A program made the translations under genes and the position numbers. 64,000 bases of DNA from Sacculina carcini (lineage: Eukaryota > Arthropoda > Thecostraca > Sacculinidae): positions 4,801,849-4,865,848 of the forward strand of contig OU696584.1 of the NCBI GenBank assembly GCA_916048095.2, in the 5' to 3' direction. Below, piece after piece: positions 12,301 to 20,869 of this stretch; positions within the stretch are counted from its first letter, which is position 1, and each line of letters begins with the position of its first letter. Under the pieces are notes generated by a model that did no database searches, was not told the DNA's origin, and worked only from the letters and a program-made list of their open reading frames with translations.

Positions 12301-12485
12301 GCGGAGTGAGACGGCAGCTGCCTCAACGGTCGCAATGTCTCTCCCGCGCGCCGCTGTCCTGGTGTCGCCGCCAGAATATGTCGCATGCTCTGCAGAGAGC
12401 CATATCATTGTGCGTTTGTCGCACTCCGTTTGTCACAAACAGCGCACGACAAATGTTGTTGCTCCTGCGTCATTGCAGGCTATAA
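9352..12485 (-). mobile_element. RLE-type non-LTR retrotransposon with PHD finger
   Basis: This is a GC-rich block of about 3.1 kb with sharp edges against TG arrays on both sides (right edge 12,490, left edge about 9,350). The minus strand carries one long uninterrupted frame (9,437-12,250), a short 5' leader and a 3' UTR of only about 85 bases before CA repeats. There are no LTRs. The endonuclease is of the restriction-like type placed C-terminal to the RT, as in the R2/CRE/NeSL/Hero group. Base composition is unlike the AT-rich neighbourhood, which fits a recent arrival. Target duplications cannot be judged inside the arrays. Confidence 0.85.
9437..12250 (-). CDS. PHD-RT-RLE retrotransposon polyprotein, intact 937-aa frame
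   Basis: Domain order by residue: a PHD-like zinc finger at about 19-64 (C19, C22, C34, C37, H42, C45, W59, C64); a reverse transcriptase at about 230-510 with GLDGIWPLHL, LKLDVTNAFN (catalytic D382), GVQQGDPLGP and WYLDD (D465, D466); a thumb/linker region; a C-x-C...H...C zinc knuckle at about 776-792; and a restriction-like endonuclease at about 830-905 (RSDG, WDVTCVD, the K-R-R-R-Y block, then PLAIETTG), matching the PD-(D/E)xK layout of RLE LINEs. The frame is open for about 28 codons upstream of the chosen ATG, so the start could be earlier. The PHD finger has Tyr61 where the W-x-C-x2-C ligand is expected, so it may be weakened. The product would nick target DNA and reverse-transcribe its own RNA there. 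An uninterrupted frame suggests recent activity. Confidence 0.85.
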   Translation of the reverse strand: MQAEQAPSADTRSDPALACHHCGTVNSRKRVISCAQCERFFHLTCVGITRAQADVLPVWHYGACMQSRGADGDVDPPDGNNTTTPTDLAAALADTRQLCRVRQHVPRALRHRVAADLAQHITAALEQRSLSAWWKLLSYAWTGPISSDAAARKKRGTQNRVRSQHDKGQARSRGVRAKCADGNIFAALSLLTSSDCLAEHDEAVTAELERKHPPALPDEQLQLHDAETMPTFEEHEVRSAVHSMHKGSSGGLDGIWPLHLRQLIAPQTAEAGAQLLKALTQLCNCCVHGRIPDFMLGAFYNARLIALRKKSGRLRPVAVGSVLRRLASKLIAGKMTSAVAQQFRPVQLGVGCKLGCEAAVHATRGFVNDADGRHGHILLKLDVTNAFNTISRRALLNEVARRFPAALPLVQQAYGQPTPLYHGTTRIWSCRGVQQGDPLGPILFALAVDPVAQSLQSPLNLWYLDDATLAGPREVVLADVSRLIPALGSIGLELNAGKCEVVSLGPATDTRPADTEDTNAAATSLLASATVTQLSDLHLLGAPVQTGGIAEALNRIEGQTSLLIQRSVNIGSHPALFFLSRYASVPRAIYLLRAAPVYQAREQMGDIDEQLRSAISDCCNVAMSDAQWLQASLPVRHGGIGATRLSDVAPPAHIASLEATIDLVCLINQRTSGDRPCSLVAAIEEFVDTMCPDFSTSEPLKQRHLDDRSSPVRQQNLLSSADQLCRARLLTAAAPHSGACLSALPVASLGLLLPDEAVRVGVVLRLGAAVQEPHRCRCGATTDRWGHHSLSCSCNAGHLPRHTALNNIIRRNLASAGIAAVLEPRGLDRGDGRRSDGITVVPVWHGKSLLWDVTCVDTFCHTHLLDGAVTFGAAARAAEERKRRRYVELGQRYDFVPLAIETTGVMGRPWTTSSSSWADESASVQGSREKRPGFGSE

Positions 12486-12489
12486 GGCT

Positions 12490-12866
12490 GTGTGTGTGTG
12501 TGTGTGTGTGTGTTTGTGTGTGTTTGTGTGTGTGTTTGTGTGTTTGTGTGTGTGTGTGTGTGTGTGTACTTATCTATTGTGTTTATGTGCGTGTGTGTGA
12601 GTGTCCTTGTCCCCTCTCTCTTTTTTTTCTCTTTGTGCGCGCGTATGTGTTTCCTGTTCTTGTGTATGTTTGTTGTCCCATTCTATGTCCTGTCTGTGTA
12701 TTGTTGTGTTTTTTGTTTTGTGTTTTGTGTTTTGAGTTTTTTTGTTTTTTTTTTTTGTTTTTTTTTTTCACTGTTTTCTTTCTGTCTGTGTGCATGTGTG
12801 TGTGTGTTGGTGTGTGTGATTGTGAATGTGTATGTACTTTGCTTGAGTGTGTGTGTGTGTGTGTGT
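12490..12866. repeat. (TG)n and T-rich low-complexity block
   Basis: TG array to about 12,600, then T-rich text with TTTTTG runs (12,620-12,790), then TG again. No coding signal is present. Confidence 0.9.
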
Positions 12867-12925
12867 GCAGCGCCTTAGAGACCCTCTAGGTGTAGGGCGC
12901 TATATAAATATCTTAATGTAATGTA

Positions 12926-12926
<1 letters not shown>
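12867..12926 (+). repeat. LINE/SINE tail copy 1 (GCGCTATATAAATA)
   Basis: About 58 bases starting CAGCGCCTTAGAGACC and ending GGGCGCTATATAAATATC, then AATGT repeats leading into TG. The motif is a standard L2-type 3' tail. A second copy begins at about 12,995, with only TG repeats between. Confidence 0.75.

Positions 12927-12994
<68 letters not shown>
12927..12994. repeat. (TG)n between the two tail copies
   Basis: A pure TG array of about 65 bases separates two nearly identical LINE/SINE tails. Confidence 0.95.
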
Positions 12995-12997
<3 letters not shown>

Positions 12998-13050
12998 CGC
13001 CTTAGAGACCCTCTAGGTGTAGGGCGCTATATAAATATCTACCTAATGTA
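12995..13050 (+). repeat. LINE/SINE tail copy 2
   Basis: Repeats the 12,867-12,926 block almost base for base, including the TAGAGACCCTCTAGGTG mini-palindrome and the GCGCTATATAAATATC ending, then runs into AATGT and TG. The pair looks like a local duplication within the array. Confidence 0.75.
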
Positions 13051-13053
13051 ATG

Positions 13054-13088
<35 letters not shown>

Positions 13089-13235
13089 GTGTTTGTGTGT
13101 GCTTGTGTGTGTGTGTGTTTGTGCGTTTGTGTGTGTGTGTTTGTGTGTGTGCTTGTGTGTGTGTTTGTGTGTGTGCTTGTGTGTCTTTGTGCGTTTGTGT
13201 GTGTGTGTTTGTGTGTGTGTTTGTGAGTGTGTTTG
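13051..13235. repeat. (TG)n microsatellite
   Basis: TG array with TTTG, CTTG and TGCG interruptions, ending at unique AT-rich sequence. Confidence 0.95.
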
Positions 13236-14093
13236 AACACATCGCTGTCGCACGCGCGCCTGTTATTCAGTATATCATTTGGTCGAGAATTATTTTGCGT
13301 TACAATATTTACATACCGTTTACGAATAGAGCAAATAACCATTATTGGAAAAATATAGTATTTAAAACAGCCAAGGGTTGATTTCAACATGTAAATGACC
13401 AAATTGTCTAGAATAAACTAAAATCAATACCATTGTACAAAAACTCCCAACAATTGAGATGATAATGAAAATCCAAAGTCGCGAGAATAGATAATTTGCT
13501 GAACAAAAGCACGCTGTTATTTTGATATTGAACATTGACAGACACTCACATCAGCAATCAAACTGGGGCTGAACCAATGTTTACAAACACGTTGGCCAAG
13601 TTCGAATTGTGGAGCGAAAATTGTAATGTGTGATGCTGGCGTGTTGTGATTGTGTTTGACACAGTGGCAAAATGTTTGCTCGACTCAGTGCGTCTGCACT
13701 ATGTTCAAGGTTGAACGTGTAATTACTGACGTGTAAATATTGACGTTTTGACATTCATAAAAATTGTCATCATAAATTCACAATTCACAATATGCAGCGG
13801 ACGTTGAATATTGTATGTGACAATAACTCAAATATAGCAAGATTAAAAATGAAATCAAGACTGTTTTGGAATTATTTTAAAAACATTGATTAGAATCAGT
13901 TGAAATGTTTGGATTGTTTTCTAGTACCAGATCGAAAGCAGAAACGATTTTGCCGAATAATTTCGTTTGTGTTGCAGGAATCATTTGAATTTATGTCAGC
14001 TGGCAGCATCTCCCTTCCATCTTCTAGATTCTATCAACAGACACAAACACACACACACACACACATACACACACATGCAAGTGCGTGACACCT
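13236..14093. other. AT-rich stretch without a recognised gene
   Basis: No coding signal, exon border pair or known repeat was recognised. A short (CA)n lies at 14,040-14,076. Missing downstream exons of the haem peroxidase gene would be expected on the minus strand hereabouts or beyond, but none was found. Confidence 0.6.
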
Positions 14094-14101
14094 CAGATAT
14101 G

Positions 14102-14428
14102 CATGGGCGTAGATCCTGGCAGCATTAGGGCATATATATCTCCGACAAATTGGCTTGGGGGATGGTTATACAAGTATACCCCGAATAATTCTGCTGAGTT
14201 CGGTTAATTGAATCAAAATTGTTATGAAAATTAGCATAGTAAAAAGAAACAATACACGACAAGTGCGTGTGAGTGTGCATACAAGTGTGTTATATGAAAT
14301 AGTTATAGTTGTTATAGTTGACTTAGCCGAAATTATTGAGAGTTCCATGCAATTGGCCAACTGAATCAGCTTTGAACACTGATGCATGATGTCATCCCCC
14401 CGAACTTCGACACAAATCTACGCTCTTA
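14102..14428 (+). mobile_element. hAT-like MITE, family CATGGGCG, copy A
   Basis: The copy begins CATGGGCGTAGATCC and ends AATCTACGCTCTTA, so the ends are inverted repeats of about 13 bases. The interior matches the copies at 16,176-16,493 and, reversed, 37,618-37,968 (CGACAAATTGGCT, then GATAATTCTGCTGAG-like and AAACAATACACGACAA). The flanks (CAGATATG and CTGATGTT) agree at 5 of 8 positions. There is no coding capacity. Confidence 0.7.
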
Positions 14429-14555
14429 CTGATGTTCAAGCATATATGATATTTTTCATATACTGAGGTAAATTCATAATAAAAAAAATTGAATATAGGG
14501 GGATGTTTTTCCTACATAAATGCGACGTCAGAACGTTTAATTGAATGTACATTAC

Positions 14556-14844
14556 CAGTGGCGGCGCCAGGGGGGGTATTGGGAACTCCATCCCCCCCAA
14601 ATATATCAAGCCTTCCCTAAGCCCAGCAAAAATCATAGTCATGAGCATTACAATTTCTTACCACTGTAAATTAAGCCCTGTAATTTTGGTTCAAATTCTA
14701 GGACTGAATCAGTGTGCCCCAATCCCTTATTATAATATTATGTAGTCAGCGTTCCAGTGTAGCTCTTTTTGCTTCGCCAAGCCCCCTCAACTTTTTCCTT
14801 AGCCTCCTCTCAGCCCCATCGGAAAAATCCTGGCGTCACCACTG
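14556..14844 (+). mobile_element. hAT MITE, family CAGTGGCG, copy 1
   Basis: The ends are CAGTGGCGGCGCCAGG and CCTGGCGTCACCACTG, near-perfect terminal inverted repeats of 16 bases. Target duplications are TACATTAC (14,548-14,555) and TACATTTC (14,845-14,852), 7 of 8 identical. The 8-bp duplication and CAG...CTG ends are hAT hallmarks. Non-coding. A relative lies at 15,890-16,091. Confidence 0.88.
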
Positions 14845-15029
14845 TACATTTCTCTGAGTTTCATGCATACAATTTGGGTTTCAACATTGTCATCAACATT
14901 TCAATTCGAACATAACAAATAAGCTGAAATTGAAATGACTATTAATTTAATATTGACTATTGAATGATATAAATTAATTAATAACAAGCATACTCAGTTT
15001 CTTCTTCAAGTCGACTGTGTTTCAAGCAC

Positions 15030-15148
15030 CTGCATCTGGAGCAGGCCGCGCCTGTGAAGACGCAAAGAAGCTGTTTGTTCATCTGATGATCCGTAGATGT
15101 TCGACCCGTCCAAATACGATGTAATCTGATTGATTTGCTGACGAGGTC
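15030..15148 (-). CDS. Haem peroxidase exon d (3' border uncertain)
   Basis: Acceptor TTTGTTAATCAG. It encodes PRQQINQITSYLDGSNIYGSSDEQTASLR then HRRGLLQMQ, matching the family's EQINQ(L/I)TSY(I/L)D-NVYGSS segment. The best donor (CAG|GTGCTT at 15,030) leaves phase 0, unlike its neighbours. Reading on, the frame meets a TGA within about 9 codons and a stronger-looking donor (A|GTATGC) lies beyond it near 14,994. Either the exon stops early or this copy is decaying. Confidence 0.7.
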
Positions 15149-17758
15149 CTGATTAACAAAAAAGTATAAAGCACATACGCACAAACGGCGCCTATTCTCT
15201 CCCTAACACGTGCATACCAAATTTCTTACACAACCACTCTGTAGATTTTGTTCGCATATGACAAACAAAATATGATTGATTCGATATCGGAACAATCCAG
15301 ATTTTCTTGTAAAGCTTATCCCTCAGGATATGAGGGCTATAAGCTAATCCGTCATATCCTGAGGAGTTAGCTTTACAAGAAAATCTGGTGCCGGTGGGTG
15401 AGACAATCGCTTGGAAATGCCATTTGAAATCATAAGACAATTATCCGTTTGGCTGCTTGAATTTTTTTCTTACTAAAGCTTATGCTTCTGTGTGCAGCTT
15501 CTACTGTTTTCCGGTATTTGCATGATGCTCTTCCTTTGCTATTTAATTCTCCCTTCTGCAGCTTGTTGATAGCCAGGCTGACTTTCTGATGGCAAGTGAT
15601 GTGCCGATATGTCAGATGGTAGTTATAAAGCGGGGTTTTGTCTCTTGATTTTCCAATAATGATCTCATCTGATCGCTCATCGTTACCGTAGGAGCAGAGC
15701 GGCGCGGGAGCTGAACGCACAAAGTTCATGCAGGAAACGTTGAACTTGGACAGTGCCAGATCATCGAACATGACCAGCAGAGGCATGCACTGCGGATGTA
15801 GAAGAGATGGATCTCTGTCGATATCATCTCCACAACACCGGATTCCGGCACCATTGTCGCCTGCCAAATAAAGATTTTGCTCTGGTAAGCAGTGGCGACG
15901 CCAAGGGGGAGGGCTCAGAGAGGCTCAAGTTCCCCCAAATGTACAATGCGCCCATTTAGCCACCACCTCCCCCCAAATTTTGACCATGAACGTTTCCAGT
16001 GTAGCTCCTCATGTTTCACTATGCATCCGCATCTTTTTCCTGATCCCCTTCAGCCCCCACCCTCACCGCAAGAATCCCGGCGTCGCCACTGCTGGTGAGA
16101 CAATATTCTAAGTGTGTCTTTCCCAGAACACACTACTCACTGTTGGTTTGCCTTCATGCAAACCATTGTCCTATACATGGGCGACGATCTTGGGGGAGTA
16201 TGAGGGATACCCCCGACAAATTGGCTGGGGAATGGACATGCAATTATAACCCCCGATAATTATGCTGAGTTGAGTTCACTGGGCTCATCAGAATAAACAT
16301 AGCAAAACGAAACAATACACGACAAATGTTGTATGCAATTATATTCAATGTTTTTCATTTAGGTATGTGTGTTGTAATTAACTAGGCATAAAATGGTTAA
16401 TGATCCCATGCAATTGGCCAACTGAATCATCTTTGAACGCTAATACAGGATGGCTGTCATACCCCCGAGTCTCGACACTAATCTACGCCCTTGGTCCTAT
16501 ACGTCACAAGGTAGCAGTCATCGCTTCACAAGTAAAACCACTTAGAACAGGGGCTCTTAAACATTCACAGTGCTTGCATCCTTTTCGAATCAGCAGTCAG
16601 TTCTCGCACCTGAATTATCAAGCGCGATAATAAAGATAAATATACAAACGACAAAATAACAATTTTCTTATTCAAGTTCTATTTCTTAAGTTCCTTAAAG
16701 TTTTCTTCAAGTTCTTCCAGGAAAAAGTACAATGCATAAGTACAACACATTTTCTATATTTTTTCACAGAAATGCTCGCACCGCCTGGGAACCAGTCTAA
16801 AACCCCCGGTCAAGGACCCCGGACTTAGAGGTACTTGATAACATAAACGACACAATGTTGTCAAACTGAATGCTGAATCTATCAGTCGATACACTTGTGC
16901 CATTATACCGGGTGCATATTCACACAAGTCTGACGGTGAGTTGAGAGTGTTGACGAGGACAATAATGTTTAAATGCCTTTCTAGAACCCCGAACAGCTTC
17001 CTAAACATCATAGTCTTTCAAATTCTTTCAATACATTGCCCCCGTGTGTACAATAAGCTTCCCCATTCAATTGCATCTTCTAGCTCCTATAAATCTTTCA
17101 GCAGCAAACTATACAAATATCTTTTGGATATGTCCTTTGCTTCTTGAGCACAACGATATTGATCGTTATTCTGTCGTATACGTGTTTTGTGTGACTTGTG
17201 TGCGTCTTATTCTGCTGTGAACCCACGTTTTTCATGATGCATTTTCATTTGTGTGTACATTGTGTACTTTGTATGTGAGATTTCATCCATGAGATTACTT
17301 TGTTATATGAAAGTGGCAATACATTTCTGATTTCTGAAGACAATGTATACGTATGACAGGACCTTTAGAAGCGGCAGTGGCCGTGAGATCGTGGTCGAGA
17401 AATTGTCCCCATTGCATGAAGAGCAGCGAGCGTATGCGATCACTGATCATCGGCTCGTCGGTGAATAAAAACCGACTGACTTGACGTGCTGCCGGCAAGT
17501 AACCGCCATCGGCGGCCGCACGAGGGTACGAAACACCTGTGTTTCAGTGGCAACATTCTACTAGAAATGCGTAGAATATACTAACTTTAGCTATAGCTGA
17601 CCAGCTCTGCCTTGTCAAGCTGCATAACAAGCTCTGTAAAAAATTCGTCAACAATGCATTTTAACAGCATAATATCCCGATGGCTCGAGCCAATATATTG
17701 TTGGCATACAAAATGACACCGTACGCTAAAAACCATAATTCGCTGCGGCCATGAAAAC

Positions 17759-17811
<53 letters not shown>

Positions 17812-18797
17812 TGATGTTCTCCACAAAATAAATAACAGTAACCGACAAATAGTTCTCCAATACGTCCCAGCTCATAAAGGAATAACCGGAAACGAAATGG
17901 TTGATAGAGCCGTCAAACGAGCATTGTCAGCAGCACAAAATGTTTCCACGTGGGAGAGCAACCACGATGAATATAAGAGAAGACTGACAACGGCCTGCTG
18001 TCAATGCAGCCATCGATCACTACCAGAACTGCTACAGAACATTTATCACGTCCGATCAACCGAGAACATCTGGTCGCTCACCAGCAACAGAGAACTAGCC
18101 GTCGGTTTATTTCGACTTCGCTCGGGACATACACGCTTCAACCAGCATACAATTCTCTCTTTCACAAACTTATTTGCATATATTTTGTGTCGATGGAAAA
18201 GTACTTCACACATTTGTATTAGGAATATCGGGAGCACAATTCTGTCACTTGTAGTAGAATGCTAGCGGAGAATATAGAGCCCCAGCTAGCTTTATCAACT
18301 AGGTCCATGGGCGTATAAATAAGTGGTTCTTCACCTGTGGGCAATTCGCCACTGGTGGGCAATGGAAGAGTTGCCAAGTGGGAAACTAAAGGTTGGACAG
18401 AACAGGACAAATATGTGATTTTATCAATTCAAATTCGTTTATTTTTGCTTCTAATGACCTCTTGACATTTACTTTGATACAACAACTGAATTTATTGAAT
18501 TCATCAGCGCTGTTGTGGAAGATGAAGATATGGCTCATTAAGAAGTGGAGTATCAAAGAAAAAAGGTTAATAACTACTGGGCTAGACTGACCATCCTCAT
18601 AATCAGGCCAGATAATTCGGCGAAATGGCGTCAGGGCGGCACCATACTGCTGATGTCGCAGGTTATTGCAGACGCCGCTTGAACGACGGTACTTCTCGCG
18701 GGGGTCGCAGTGCACGCGCTTGTCACATGAAGCACTGACGCTGATTGGCTGCAGGTCGGAGGTGCGGTGATGCCAGTCACGCTCGTTCAACATAAAG
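15030..18797 (-). CDS. Animal haem peroxidase (peroxidasin/thyroid-peroxidase family), four exons of a partial gene
   Basis: Four minus-strand exons at 18,797-18,592, 17,536-17,363, 15,860-15,687 and 15,148 to about 15,030 read in order through the first part of an animal haem peroxidase domain. Key pieces are KYRRSSGVCNNLRH, AALTPFRRIIWPDYEDG, MQWGQFLDHDLT (D for haem attachment, distal H, calcium-ligand D), FVRSAPAP and INQITSYLDGSNIYGSS. All three internal junctions are phase 1 with a glycine split by each intron, and exons 2 and 3 are both 174 bp, which strongly supports the model. The product would be a secreted or membrane-anchored haem peroxidase acting on H2O2. Exons before 18.8 kb (signal peptide, any LRR/Ig domains) and the downstream part with the proximal histidine are not seen. 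A working gene cannot be told from a partial copy here. Confidence 0.85.
15298..15387. repeat. 36-bp inverted repeat (hairpin) in a peroxidase intron
   Basis: 15,298-15,333 and 15,352-15,387 are reverse complements apart from about three positions, with an 18-base spacer. It lies in the intron between exons c and d. Such a structure can be a MITE remnant or a local inverted duplication. Confidence 0.85.
15687..15860 (-). CDS. Haem peroxidase exon c
   Basis: Acceptor TTTGGCAG and donor G|GTAACG. It encodes DNGAGIRCCGDDIDRD, HPQCMPLLV and CMNFVRSAPAPLCSY, the cysteine-rich segment that follows the distal histidine in this family. 174 bp, phase 1. Only 29 bases separate its acceptor from a hAT MITE in the preceding intron. 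Confidence 0.88.
15890..16091 (+). mobile_element. hAT MITE, family CAGTGGCG, copy 2
   Basis: Ends CAGTGGCGACGCCA and GGCGTCGCCACTG are inverted repeats. Target duplications are CTGGTAAG (15,882-15,889) and CTGGTGAG (16,092-16,099), 7 of 8 identical. Shares C-rich interior text with copy 1 but is shorter (202 against 289 bp). Non-coding. Confidence 0.88.
16176..16493 (+). mobile_element. hAT-like MITE, family CATGGGCG, copy B
   Basis: Begins CATGGGCGACGATC and ends AATCTACGCCCTTG. Flanked by perfect 8-bp duplications GTCCTATA (16,168-16,175 and 16,494-16,501). This copy fixes the family borders and the hAT-type target size. It lies in the intron upstream of peroxidase exon c. Confidence 0.85.
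16548..16822. mobile_element. Third hAT-type non-autonomous element
   Basis: Left end CAGGGGCTCTTAAAC and right end GGTCAAGGACCCCGG form imperfect inverted repeats. Target duplications ACTTAGAA (16,540-16,547) and ACTTAGAG (16,823-16,830) agree at 7 of 8 positions. The interior is AT-rich and non-coding. It is a different family from the two neighbours by its ends. Confidence 0.7.
16905..17290 (+). mobile_element. CR1/L2-like LINE 3' end
   Basis: The plus strand encodes CPRVYNKLPHSIASSSSYKSF then SKLYKYLLDMSFAS and a stop at about 17,146, the familiar end of CR1/L2 ORF2. AT/GT-rich 3' UTR follows. 5'-truncated; it lies in a peroxidase intron. Confidence 0.65.
17363..17536 (-). CDS. Haem peroxidase exon b (distal histidine)
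   Basis: Acceptor AAACACAG ends at 17,537; the donor is AAAG|GTCCTG, a weak but usable GT. It encodes VSYPRAAADGG, LPAARQVSRFLF and MQWGQFLDHDLTATAASK. The Q-F-L-D-H-D box holds the distal histidine and the aspartate that esterifies haem. 174 bp, phase 1 to phase 1. Confidence 0.88.
17757..17806. repeat. (CA)n microsatellite
   Basis: CA array of about 50 bases at the left border of the LINE RNase H fragment. Confidence 0.95.
17812..18180 (+). mobile_element. LINE fragment with RNase H end
   Basis: The plus strand encodes QIVLQYVPAHKGITGNEMVDRAVKRA, the histidine/aspartate end of a LINE-type RNase H domain, then a post-RNase H region ending FRLRSGHTRFNQH. LINEs with RNase H include the I, R1 and some Jockey-related groups. 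The fragment begins at the CA array, lies in the intron between peroxidase exons a and b, and is inactive. Confidence 0.75.
18592..18797 (-). CDS. Haem peroxidase exon a
   Basis: Acceptor TTTGACAG ends at 18,798 and donor G|GTCAGT follows 18,592. It encodes the start of the peroxidase domain, with a paired-cysteine region (ASCDKRVHCDPREKYR) and NNLRHQQYGAALTPFRR, ending ...PDYED-G. Its 206 bp leaves phase 1. Confidence 0.85.
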
Positions 18798-18899
18798 CTG
18801 TCAAATTTGACGAAAAGCAATTGTAGAAGTGTAAAGTAGAAGAGATTATTTAAATGGTTATATATTCGAGATGAAAACAAAGTATTCGACCACACATAA

Positions 18900-19670
18900 T
18901 ACAACACCCTTTATATCATACAAGCATACATACACACACATACCCACTCACACCAGGTATAGCATACACACGTAACATGTCTTTACAATATATATCATAC
19001 ATTTTATACCAAACATACTGACATGTACATAATGATATATAGTGATTCAAGCTCACAATTACTGATAAACACAAAAACCAGCATAATCAAAATGTCACAA
19101 ATAAAATGCAAATAAAATGTAATATTGTTGTAATTAAAATCAATAATGCTCAAAAATATTAAATGGGAAGAACGCAAAATTTATGTGTGTATTTTTTTTG
19201 TATTTCAAACGTGTATTGTCATGAACAAGTATACAATTCCAATACACAACATAGCATCATTTGGCAAAAAACCGTCGAGCTAATGTTCATAGACGGGCTC
19301 ACATTTCACATGCATTAATAGAAATATAGCACATACAGTACATTTGCATGTACATGTACAGACAAACACAGTCACATGTACAGATAAACACATATACGAG
19401 CATGCGCAATATGTACATATGTACACACACACAAACACACTAGAAGTATATACCCATTCACCCGAACATTACTATTTGATTACATTCGCAAATATTTTTC
19501 AAACATTTTGATTTATAGGCTTCTCACACAACTCAATACAAACCAATATGATATCCGCAATGACAGCTACGATCGCATTATGAGAAGCAGTAATAATATT
19601 ATACTTCCAAAATTTAGCACCATACTGTTTCAAAATTGTTTTATCTACAAAGTACCTGAAGCCTGAAATG
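18900..19670. other. AT-rich stretch without a recognised gene
   Basis: Scattered CA/ATAC runs only. Upstream peroxidase exons were looked for on the minus strand and not found. Confidence 0.6.
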
Positions 19671-19679
19671 AACCCCCTC

Positions 19680-20037
19680 AAAATTTAAAAATTATTAATG
19701 AAACAAGTACACTGACGGGATTCAAAATTGTTCTAAAAAGGCACTTATTAGCAGAAATTGTCTCAAACGTTCAACATTATTGCATATTGTGTGTTCCATG
19801 TACATTACATGTTCCATGTAGCATAATTATATTGTGTGAATAAGTGTTTGATTTTTTTTTTTATCCATGGTTATTTTCAATTGTTCCTTCATAGTATATC
19901 GCTGCTTATATCTTTGTTTATGCGATACTGTTTTGTTTATTCCACATTGTATACATTTTATAACTAGCCGTTCCTCGCGCCTATGATAATTAGAGCGCTA
20001 TATGAAATACATGTGTTGTTGTTGTTGTTGTTGTTGT
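19680..20037 (+). mobile_element. L2/CR1-like LINE 3' end with (TTG)n tail
   Basis: STLTGFKIVLKRHLLAEIVS at about 19,700-19,770 resembles the last residues of L2/CR1 ORF2. The 3' UTR ends in GAGCGCTATATGAAATACAT and a TTG repeat (20,013-20,036). Same tail type as at 5.8, 12.9, 13.0 and 60.85 kb. Confidence 0.65.
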
Positions 20038-20039
20038 CA

Positions 20040-20730
20040 GTCCTAGTTTGTTCAACCTATCTATGTGTGTGTGCGCGCGTGTGTGTGCTTGTTTTTTTGT
20101 TTTTTTTAAACCCAATTTATTGCGTGCAACCACGTCAAGCAAATTGGTGACAAGTCACAAACATTAACAGAGTATAGAAGTTATCAACATGGACATAATA
20201 GATTACACCATCATACACGCATATGCACACGTATGCGACAATTACGTACAAACACGCACAGTCATACACACACACACACACTTACACAGACATACAGACG
20301 TACACACTCATAAATACATACACCCACGTACATATGCGCTTCTAATAAACTCATGTGTGTAGACGGGAACGCACTCAGTTAACATCACGACATAGCTAAG
20401 TTAAAGTAATAGCTAAATGTTGTATTAGTTGTTTTATCGAACTGCTGTAGTGTCATTGCGCGTTCTCCGGAGTTGTCTGTCTATACCCGTGTTTGCGTGC
20501 ATATGCGTGCGTGTCCGTGTGGTGTGTATCCGTCTGTGTGCACGTGCTTGTCTGTGTGTCTTGTGTGCGTGAGTGAGTTGTGCGTGTTCATGTGATCGTG
20601 TCTACTGAGGTGACCGATATAACACTCACTGTCAAGGTCGGTCGCAATACCGTGTACAATGAGGGTTCGCATCAATATATATCCACCACATACAAATCAT
20701 ACATATAAATGTGCGCACACGCATACGTAG
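20040..20730. other. Low-complexity, CA/TG-sprinkled stretch, no gene
   Basis: Short TG (20,062-20,090) and CA (20,264-20,281) runs, a T-run, and otherwise AT-rich text. No exon or element recognised. Confidence 0.6.
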
Positions 20731-20734
20731 TCAC

Positions 20735-20817
20735 ACACGCACACAGTATAGACACAATACACGCACACAGTATAGACACAATACACGCACACAGTATAGA
20801 CACAATACACGCACACA
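20735..20817. repeat. 24-bp minisatellite, about 3.5 copies
   Basis: The unit ACACGCACACAGTATAGACA plus CAAT repeats exactly three times and begins a fourth. Identical copies suggest recent expansion. Confidence 0.95.
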
Positions 20818-20869
20818 TTCAAACATCCAAATGTGCAAATGGCAGTTACCACGACGGGTCCAAGTGATA

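Noticed and set aside
9642-12386. Several plus-strand and off-frame open stretches of 60-320 residues opposite the RLE LINE
   Set aside because: GC-rich coding DNA leaves antisense frames open by chance; none has recognisable motifs while the minus-strand frame has four domains in order.
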